Source: Candidatus Heimdallarchaeota archaeon AB_125
GTDB taxonomy: Archaea > Asgardarchaeota > Heimdallarchaeia > Heimdallarchaeales > Heimdallarchaeaceae
Length of the DNA: 8,623 nt
Assembly (NCBI GenBank): GCA_001940755.1
Contig: MEHH01000102.1
Span: 1 to 8,623, forward strand
Direction: 5' to 3'
Below the pieces are notes generated by a model that had not been told where the DNA came from, did no database searches, and was given only the letters and a program-made list of their open reading frames with translations. How positions within the stretch are numbered: position 1 is the stretch's first letter; the number at the start of each line of letters is the position of its first letter. Below are positions 1-6,431 of the stretch, one piece after another. The translations under genes were made by a program, and so were the position numbers.

Positions 1-1
1 C

Positions 2-1645
2 AAGTACAGAGATGACGCATCTACTCTGGAGGATGTACTCAATCAACCCAGTCTTTTCGATGAACATCTTACAAGAGAAAATCTTGAAGAGTTTGTAGAC
101 AATTCTATGAAATACAGTTCACCCATGGAGATGCTTGAAAAGGCAAAGAAAGTAGATGATCTCTTTGGAACAAATCTATCAAGTTATATTCTGGATAAGT
201 TCCAAGAACAATTCGAAGAATTGGATATAGAGGATTTTGTTGAAAATCCCATCTCATCTGCAGAGTGGTTTGACTCATTTAATCAAAAACTAGATGAATT
301 CAAAGATGACGAAACTCTGAACTGGGAAGATCAGAAAAAGATGGCTGAAGATTTACTTTCTCTGAAAGATAAAATAGGTAATGAATTTATCTCAAATCAA
401 TTAGAAGAAGAACTAGAGCACTTTGTAGATAGAATGATTTCCAGTGCTAGAACTCCTGAACAGCTTATTGAATCAGTAGATTTTGCAAGAGATTACGATA
501 TCCCTTTCAATCCACAAAAGGTTAAAGAAAAAGGACAAGAAATTGGTATGTCAAATGAGGAAATAGCACGATTACTAGGAGGAGCTTTTGAATATCTAAA
601 AACCATGATAGAAAATCAAGAAGCTACGTTCGAAAAAGCTCACGTAATTCTAGATAAAGCTAATCTTCCCCAACAGCAAATACAACAGCTAATTGACTTA
701 TCAATAACTGAACAAGCTGAAGGAGCGTTGGGAGCTTTAGCAGCCGTTGACCTGAAACAAGTAACAGACTCTATACCTAATACACCAGAAGGAAGAGAAC
801 TGCTTGAAAAGGCACTTGGGGCGGGTGGGGGTGAAAATTTATTATACCAGTGGTTCGAACATGCAGGTTCAATGCCTCACTGGATGAGACAGATTGTTAA
901 GAATCATGCAAAGAGGATAATGATAGATTTAGCCAAGAAGAAAGCAGCTAGCTTGATAGGATCAAGTGAAGCGGGACCGTTACCCGAGGGCAGCACACGA
1001 CCATACTTTCTAGGAGATGACTTAGATACAATTGATTTAGATGAAACAATAGATAACATTCTGGATCAAGGAAAACAATTAGACGATGTCAGAATAGACG
1101 ATTTCATTGTAAGAAAAACAATTACTGGAAGACGATGTGTAATCTTTTTAGTTGATATCTCTGGATCGATGAGCGGACCTCCATTAGCATCAGCATCTAT
1201 CGCAACAGCTATGCTTCTGATAACTTTTTCACGAGATGAATTGGGAGTCGCTTTGTTCGAATCCAATACTCATGTTCTTTGTGAAATCGATGAGAAAATA
1301 GACATTGACGAAGTAGTTGATGAAGTTCTTGATCTTGAAGCAAGAGGAGGAACACAGATGTCTGCAGCCTTAGAATGGGCAGAAAAACAGTTTGAACTCT
1401 CAAGGAGCCAGGATAAAATGTTTATAATGGTTTCTGATGCTGGACTAGGAGACTTTAATCAATGCCAGCCTCATTTAGAGAAAATTGCAGAAATGGGTGC
1501 TACAAGCACATTGATTTTACCTCACACAGGATTTGGTATTGGCAATATTCAAAGTATTCTAAATGCTGCCCAAGCTGAGCTTATTACAGTCAAGGATTGG
1601 AAAGATTTTCCAGAAATTGTGAGTGAGATTTTATCGAGGGTGTAA
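2..1645 (+). CDS. VWA (MIDAS) domain protein, probable MoxR-partner, 5' end outside window
   Basis: The reading frame is open from base 2, so the visible protein is at least 547 residues. The ATG at 107 is only an internal methionine, preceded by 35 in-frame coding-like residues with no stop. Numbering from that Met, residues 1-290 are acidic and helix-rich and match no domain I know. A Gly-rich linker sits near 238-246. A stretch rich in Asp (about 300-330) leads into a VWA domain at about 343-512. Its metal-ion-dependent adhesion site looks complete: D350-I-S352-G-S354, T416 in GGTQM, and D444 in VSDAG. The region just before the domain resembles CoxE/YehP-type VWA proteins, which are cytoplasmic adaptors for MoxR AAA+ ATPases; no signal peptide or membrane segment is visible. 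It ends one base before the SWIM/HEAT gene, implying an operon. The VWA call is firm; partnership with an unseen MoxR ATPase is inferred from the family. Confidence 0.9.
   Translation, partial: KYRDDASTLEDVLNQPSLFDEHLTRENLEEFVDNSMKYSSPMEMLEKAKKVDDLFGTNLSSYILDKFQEQFEELDIEDFVENPISSAEWFDSFNQKLDEFKDDETLNWEDQKKMAEDLLSLKDKIGNEFISNQLEEELEHFVDRMISSARTPEQLIESVDFARDYDIPFNPQKVKEKGQEIGMSNEEIARLLGGAFEYLKTMIENQEATFEKAHVILDKANLPQQQIQQLIDLSITEQAEGALGALAAVDLKQVTDSIPNTPEGRELLEKALGAGGGENLLYQWFEHAGSMPHWMRQIVKNHAKRIMIDLAKKKAASLIGSSEAGPLPEGSTRPYFLGDDLDTIDLDETIDNILDQGKQLDDVRIDDFIVRKTITGRRCVIFLVDISGSMSGPPLASASIATAMLLITFSRDELGVALFESNTHVLCEIDEKIDIDEVVDEVLDLEARGGTQMSAALEWAEKQFELSRSQDKMFIMVSDAGLGDFNQCQPHLEKIAEMGATSTLILPHTGFGIGNIQSILNAAQAELITVKDWKDFPEIVSEILSRV
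1636..1640 (+). promoter_or_regulatory. Shine-Dalgarno-like site deciding the SWIM/HEAT start
   Basis: GAGGG lies 6 nt before the ATG at 1647, inside the last codons of the VWA gene. It supports ATG 1647 over the in-frame GTG at 1623, which would overlap the VWA gene by 23 bp and add eight residues with no sign of being part of the domain. With the VWA stop at 1643-1645 and only one base before the ATG, translational coupling is likely. Confidence 0.5.
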
Positions 1646-1646
1646 G

Positions 1647-4600
1647 ATGATTTCTAATATGGTTAAAGGTTCCAGACTCTCTCGTGCTCGTTCAATTACA
1701 GACAGAAGTGTTGTTGAATTTAAGATTGTTAGGAAGAAACCTCTTATCACTTATTGCATGATTCAAGGCAGTGCTTCTATACCATATGTAGCTTTTATTG
1801 ATTTGAAAGAGAATAAAGTCGGTCATTATTGTCCGGATTTTTCAAAAGGCCAAGGTTGGTGTAAACATCTTGGAAAACTTCTGTTTATGCTGAATGAAGA
1901 ACAAGTGAAAGCTATTAATGACCAATTTCATACCTTAAAAATTCTAAAGACCAAAGAAACTGTTATCGAACACCTTGATAAATACAAGAAAGATCTACTC
2001 AAGAAGAATGGAGCAGATGAAAATATCTCTCTGGAAAAGCAACTAAAGATTATAGACGATATGCTGAAAAAGAGACAAAAAGTAGATAAGATACTCCCTT
2101 CCGTTGTAGCATCAATAAAGAAAGAATTTTACAAAATCGAAGATAGTCTTATGCTATTTCGCTTGAATCTACTTGTTTCCGAATTTCCAAGTACTTCCAG
2201 AAAGGTGATTTTTGAAAAAATACAACTGCCACTTCAAAGAGCATTAAACAAAGCAACAAAATACTTCGTAAACAACTTCTGGATACAATCAACTTTGAAA
2301 AGATTGGAACAAGCTTATATGCTAAATGATGTCTCATATGCTCTTGCTAAACCATTTTCTGCAGCTAGAATCAAGCTCCCTGAAAATCCAATTGAAGAGG
2401 AAAAAATAGATGCTGCACTAGTATTGAAAGTTTTGCTAAGAGATGATCAGAAAGAATATTCTGAAATTGTTGATAAACTAGGTATAAAATATTCCAATGA
2501 TGCTTTGAGTAAGAGAGCAGGACGCATTCTTTCCTCAATTAAGATATCTTCAACTGTTATTCCTCAACTAGAATCGTGGCTTCAAACACAGGTGAAAAGA
2601 AAATTCTCCACTAAAACTCATCATCAAGATTACAGTGATTTTCTTATCTATATGATGAGAACTGCTGGAGAAGTTGTGAAACATCAAGTTAATGCAGGAG
2701 GAAGTAGATCAGGAATGACTACTATTCCGGCAACAATTTTAGAAAATAATCCATGTTTGAATTTTATAATAGAGCACATAAAAGAAAGTGAAAGAGAGTA
2801 TCTACTAGGTAGAGAAATACAAAACTATATTGGGTTCTTTAGTTGGCTAGGAGGAAAGAAAACTGATTCTTTTTACATTGAAAAACCAAGAACTAGAGCA
2901 TTAGAATCCTCGCTTAAGAAAAATACTATCATTATTCAATGGGACATTAATCTCAACAAGAAATTTCGAGAAAATTATCATGCTTATAAAGGTTCACAGA
3001 GATTAATTATAGACCCAACATCCCCAATCAATTCAGTTATCCAGCCATTTGATTATACTCTTTGTATACCTCAGATGAAGAAACTAAGTACCGGAACAAA
3101 AATCACTTATCCACAACAAGTCTTACTCCCTGATCAAGTTGTCAAACTTGTTCTTCAAGGTGTACCAATCATCTCCAATGTCCTTCGTTGGGATGTTGTA
3201 TCTAAATTTGTTAATGAAGGTTATTTGTCTGGAGGAGAAGTATTGGCTTCTATTGCTAAATCAGAGAAAATGAATTTTATCTACGGAAGCTTTGAACTTG
3301 TTAAGGCACTTGAAGAGATCGTAGTACTAGGGAAAGCAGGATTAACAGATGTTCAATTTCTAGAATATAAGAAGAAGATAAAGAAAGAGTCTAAAAGCTT
3401 AACAGCACCTGTTCGCGAAATCTGTAGAGAGTTTGTTCAGTCTGAAGGCAAACCTATACAAGAGATACTTAACCTTCTTAATCACAATGAAGATGCAAAA
3501 CTCAAAATAGTTGTTGATGGAATAAGAAACTCCAGTTCTGTTTCTCACTTTCGTAAACAAGTTGTAAGAACAATAACACGATCCTATTTCAAGAGGAACC
3601 TGTTTGAAAATAAGTTCTTTAAGCAGATAGAAAGCTTGCAACAGAGTCATTATGGAATGGCTATGGATGTTGTAGCTGATCAGCTTTCTGTTTATTACAT
3701 TGATCTTGAGAATATGCTTTTAGGAGATAAGCCAACTAAATTGCAGTCTTTTGCTAACCCTTTAGGAAAGATACTCATGAATAAATTGCAATTTCCGAAT
3801 GTGGGGAATTTTACAGATACAGAGAAATTTGAATTATATCTGAATTTAGTAAAAATAAGAACTTCCTTTGTTGAAGAAGAGAAGAAAAGACTTGATCCTA
3901 AAGCACAGAAACAATACCTCACAGAACTCATCAATTCAAGTGATGATGGTGATTTCAAGGAAAGAGTAAGAATAGTCACTCAAATCTGCCTTTTCAACAA
4001 TAATCGAGCTTTAGATTTCTTGAGAGACCTACTAGCAGATAAAGATTTCAAAATACGAGATATAGCTTTTATTGCTCTGAGACATAGAAAAGATAAAGAG
4101 TTAAAAAACCATCTTAAGGATTTATTAGAGCATGAGCTTGAGCCTGTTAGAGAGAGTTCAATGAAAAGTATGATAAAACTCAATCACACAGAGATTTTCA
4201 ATAATCTCTTCTTAGCTCTCAATAATGAGTCTACAGTAGTAAGAACATTAGCTCTTGAAACGCTTACAACTATCAAATACAATCAGACAAAGAAATTAAT
4301 CAAATCAAAAGCTGATAGGATATTCAAAAGTTTTGTTACATGTTTGGAAGATACGGATGAAAACATTCGAAACAAAGCTGTAGATAATATTGTAAAAGAG
4401 CCATTTGAGCTGATCAAGGATATTCTTTTTGATTCTTTAGAAAATGAATCTCCCCACGTAAGAAATGTAGCAAGTAACATCCTTCATCTCAAAGGTGATG
4501 ATAAACTGAAGAAAAAAACCTTGATTAAAGTTTACAATGATGAGGATCTGACAATTAGACAATTTGCTTTGGAGAATATTGCATTGAGAAAATATGCTGA

Positions 4601-6344
4601 ATCTCCAAAAATAATAGAAAATAACATTTCTGGACTAATTACCGAATTCAGAAGAGATTATGTGAAATTTCTCATTAGAAATGATATCCCCAAACAGAAT
4701 CTTACAAATAAAACAATTCAGAAAATCATTGAGTACTTCGTACATGAAAACTTAGAGTTTAACAAGGATATCAGTGATACTCTGAAAAAATATGAGGATG
4801 ATAGTGTTCATTTTTTAACCCAAGTTCTTAATGATACAAAATACAAACATAAGGAATCAATTGCTAGATTCTTTGAGTATTTGAATACAAAGAAATCTGT
4901 TGAGCAGATAATCAAACTGCATGATCATGATGAATCCCATATGCGAATATTCAACCTAGATTATTTAGTAAGGAATAAAATAGTGTCTTCGTGTATTAAT
5001 ATTGTAGAGAGAGCTTTAAATGATCCTGAACCAGAAGTTGCTTTTAATGCCGTTCAAATCTATTTAGATGAAAATATAGCGCTAAAAAATTATTCGAAGG
5101 ACTTTGTTCCAGCAGCATTACAAACCTATCAGGCAAAGAATATTGGATTTGATGGAAACATCCTCGAAAGACTAGGAAAATTTGGTGAGCAAGTACTTGA
5201 CAATATTGAAATTATTCTGGGTTCTCAATCAAGTAGCACTAAACTTTCTTTAATTAAGTTACTAGTTCAGATTGACTCTAAACGTTCAAAAGATAAGATT
5301 ATAGAATTACTCAATCACAAAGACGAAATTATCAAGAGAGAAGCATACGATTATATTATCTGGATTGACCATCCCAAGGCAAGAAGTTTGATAAATAAAG
5401 CATTAAAGGAAAGAGACGAAACCATAAGGAGGAAAGCTATTCATAAATTTCTAGATAAGAGGATAGCTAAAGCGAATATTACTGACAATCTAATCAAAGC
5501 TATGGTAACAACTCAAATGGAGAATATTGAGTATATAGATCTGGTTACACATACACTCCTGAAAGTACCGTCAAAGGCTTTACCAATAATAAAATCTAAA
5601 TTCAAATCCCAACCTGTTCCGATGAAGAATTTTCTTATGGGTACTGTTGGTATGTTCAAAACTCCAGAAGCTAAGAAATTTATTGCAAGTCTTATCACAG
5701 ACAAGGACCCATCAGTAAGATTGTTTTCTTTGAACTACATTAAGGAGAATAGTCAAGCAGACTTGAAAGAAATCTTAGATAAGGCTGTAGATGATAAAGA
5801 TAGTAAAGTAAGAGATATTGCACTTAGAACCCTTACTGAGAACATTCCTGTAGAAAGTTATAGTGAGAAGCTGATTAAAATGCTTGTAGATAATTTCCTC
5901 AAGAAGAATGACCTTCCCTCCTCTAGAGCTCAAAGTGCTCTAAGAAAAATAGGCGAGAAAGCTGTTCCATACTTAATTGAAGGTTTGAAGAGTAGTGAAC
6001 TAAATGTTATTAGGTATTCAGCAGAAATTTTGGGAGAAATACAAGCTAATGAAGCCATAGATATACTCATTCCTATGCTTACTGATGATGAAGTAAAAAT
6101 ACGTAGGAGTGCAGCGTATTCATTAAGAAGAATTAGAGATTCAAAAGCAGCGAAAGTAATGATTGATTGTTTGAAAGATAATGATCTATATGTACGACGA
6201 AGTATCATCAAAGGACTAGGCTCTATGAATTGTTCTGAAGCTAAACCCATTCTAAAAAATATGAAAAAGAACGAAAACAAGCGAAAAAATCCAGATACAA
6301 TAACTATAGGCATGATTGATGAAGCTCTAGCAAAGATGAAGTAA
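1647..6344 (+). CDS. Giant SWIM zinc-finger / HEAT-repeat protein
   Basis: The product is 1565 residues from ATG 1647. Residues about 45-85 form a SWIM-type zinc finger: H60-x-C62-P-D-F, then G-x-G-W-C72-K-H74. The usual first Cys of CxC is replaced by His, itself a possible zinc ligand. Residues about 95-165 are Lys/Glu-rich and helical. Residues about 165-760 are globular and I do not recognise them. From about 765 to the C-terminus runs a HEAT array of the PBS-lyase type, with a D-x-(V/I)-R turn recurring every 31 residues (near 798, 829, 860; 1225, 1256; 1352, 1383; 1449, 1480, 1511). Such arrays make curved protein-binding scaffolds, and SWIM fingers bind nucleic acid or protein. No membrane segment or enzyme motif is visible. 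The gene directly follows the VWA gene, as SWIM proteins do in MoxR/VWA loci (compare E. coli YehQ), so a role as the target-binding arm of that complex is plausible but inferred. Confidence 0.9.
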   Translation: MISNMVKGSRLSRARSITDRSVVEFKIVRKKPLITYCMIQGSASIPYVAFIDLKENKVGHYCPDFSKGQGWCKHLGKLLFMLNEEQVKAINDQFHTLKILKTKETVIEHLDKYKKDLLKKNGADENISLEKQLKIIDDMLKKRQKVDKILPSVVASIKKEFYKIEDSLMLFRLNLLVSEFPSTSRKVIFEKIQLPLQRALNKATKYFVNNFWIQSTLKRLEQAYMLNDVSYALAKPFSAARIKLPENPIEEEKIDAALVLKVLLRDDQKEYSEIVDKLGIKYSNDALSKRAGRILSSIKISSTVIPQLESWLQTQVKRKFSTKTHHQDYSDFLIYMMRTAGEVVKHQVNAGGSRSGMTTIPATILENNPCLNFIIEHIKESEREYLLGREIQNYIGFFSWLGGKKTDSFYIEKPRTRALESSLKKNTIIIQWDINLNKKFRENYHAYKGSQRLIIDPTSPINSVIQPFDYTLCIPQMKKLSTGTKITYPQQVLLPDQVVKLVLQGVPIISNVLRWDVVSKFVNEGYLSGGEVLASIAKSEKMNFIYGSFELVKALEEIVVLGKAGLTDVQFLEYKKKIKKESKSLTAPVREICREFVQSEGKPIQEILNLLNHNEDAKLKIVVDGIRNSSSVSHFRKQVVRTITRSYFKRNLFENKFFKQIESLQQSHYGMAMDVVADQLSVYYIDLENMLLGDKPTKLQSFANPLGKILMNKLQFPNVGNFTDTEKFELYLNLVKIRTSFVEEEKKRLDPKAQKQYLTELINSSDDGDFKERVRIVTQICLFNNNRALDFLRDLLADKDFKIRDIAFIALRHRKDKELKNHLKDLLEHELEPVRESSMKSMIKLNHTEIFNNLFLALNNESTVVRTLALETLTTIKYNQTKKLIKSKADRIFKSFVTCLEDTDENIRNKAVDNIVKEPFELIKDILFDSLENESPHVRNVASNILHLKGDDKLKKKTLIKVYNDEDLTIRQFALENIALRKYAESPKIIENNISGLITEFRRDYVKFLIRNDIPKQNLTNKTIQKIIEYFVHENLEFNKDISDTLKKYEDDSVHFLTQVLNDTKYKHKESIARFFEYLNTKKSVEQIIKLHDHDESHMRIFNLDYLVRNKIVSSCINIVERALNDPEPEVAFNAVQIYLDENIALKNYSKDFVPAALQTYQAKNIGFDGNILERLGKFGEQVLDNIEIILGSQSSSTKLSLIKLLVQIDSKRSKDKIIELLNHKDEIIKREAYDYIIWIDHPKARSLINKALKERDETIRRKAIHKFLDKRIAKANITDNLIKAMVTTQMENIEYIDLVTHTLLKVPSKALPIIKSKFKSQPVPMKNFLMGTVGMFKTPEAKKFIASLITDKDPSVRLFSLNYIKENSQADLKEILDKAVDDKDSKVRDIALRTLTENIPVESYSEKLIKMLVDNFLKKNDLPSSRAQSALRKIGEKAVPYLIEGLKSSELNVIRYSAEILGEIQANEAIDILIPMLTDDEVKIRRSAAYSLRRIRDSKAAKVMIDCLKDNDLYVRRSIIKGLGSMNCSEAKPILKNMKKNENKRKNPDTITIGMIDEALAKMK

Positions 6345-6355
6345 AATCAACTAGA

Positions 6356-6368
6356 TTACTTTAAGTAA
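6356..6368. terminator. Short palindrome after the VWA-SWIM/HEAT operon (weak terminator candidate)
   Basis: The 13-base element TTACTTTAAGTAA has perfect 6-base arms around a single T and begins 12 bp after the SWIM/HEAT stop. As RNA it would form only a weak AU-rich hairpin, with no T-run immediately after it. It could equally be an operator-like dyad for the downstream promoter. The symmetry is clear; the function is not. Confidence 0.2.
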
Positions 6369-6400
6369 CAATCAAATTGACAAAATATAGTGCAATTAGA

Positions 6401-6408
6401 TTTTTAAA
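6401..6408 (+). promoter_or_regulatory. TATA-like box for the EEP membrane protein gene
   Basis: TTTTTAAA sits 24-31 nt before the ATG at 6432, the distance expected between an archaeal TATA box and its transcription start if transcription begins at or next to the ATG. No Shine-Dalgarno motif precedes that ATG (the bases are CTTACACTAAT), which fits a leaderless mRNA. A second AT-rich stretch, AAAATATA at about 6382-6389, is an alternative box that would give a short leader. The 87-bp gap between the genes holds nothing else I can name. Confidence 0.4.
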
Positions 6409-6431
6409 GAAGCGATATTCCTTACACTAAT

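Noticed and set aside
818..831. G-rich run (GGGG, GGG and GGGGG separated by single bases) as a G-quadruplex
   Set aside because: There are only three G-runs, so no standard four-tract intramolecular quadruplex can form. It encodes a Gly-rich linker (LGAGGGE) and is explained by coding, though GGG codons are unusual next to the GGA preference elsewhere.
1066..1403. Two overlapping minus-strand open frames within the VWA domain
   Set aside because: They lie antisense to the MIDAS-bearing part of the VWA domain, have no domain character and no start signals; they are shadows of the plus-strand gene.
1623..1646. GTG at 1623 as the start of the SWIM/HEAT gene
   Set aside because: It would overlap the VWA gene by 23 bp, while ATG 1647 has a GAGGG six bases upstream and sits one base after the VWA stop.
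2149..6313. Seven minus-strand open frames of 62-127 codons inside the SWIM/HEAT gene
   Set aside because: All are antisense to clear coding sequence. Their Ser/Leu/Phe-rich composition is what antisense reading of AT-rich Lys/Glu-rich helices produces. The longest (5930-6313) opposes the most regular HEAT repeats.
2..6344. TROVE/Ro60-like RNA-binding system (VWA plus HEAT-like repeats)
   Set aside because: Ro60 proteins carry the HEAT-like ring and VWA in one roughly 500-residue chain. Here they are separate proteins, the HEAT array is of the PBS-lyase type, and no Y-RNA-like gene is visible.
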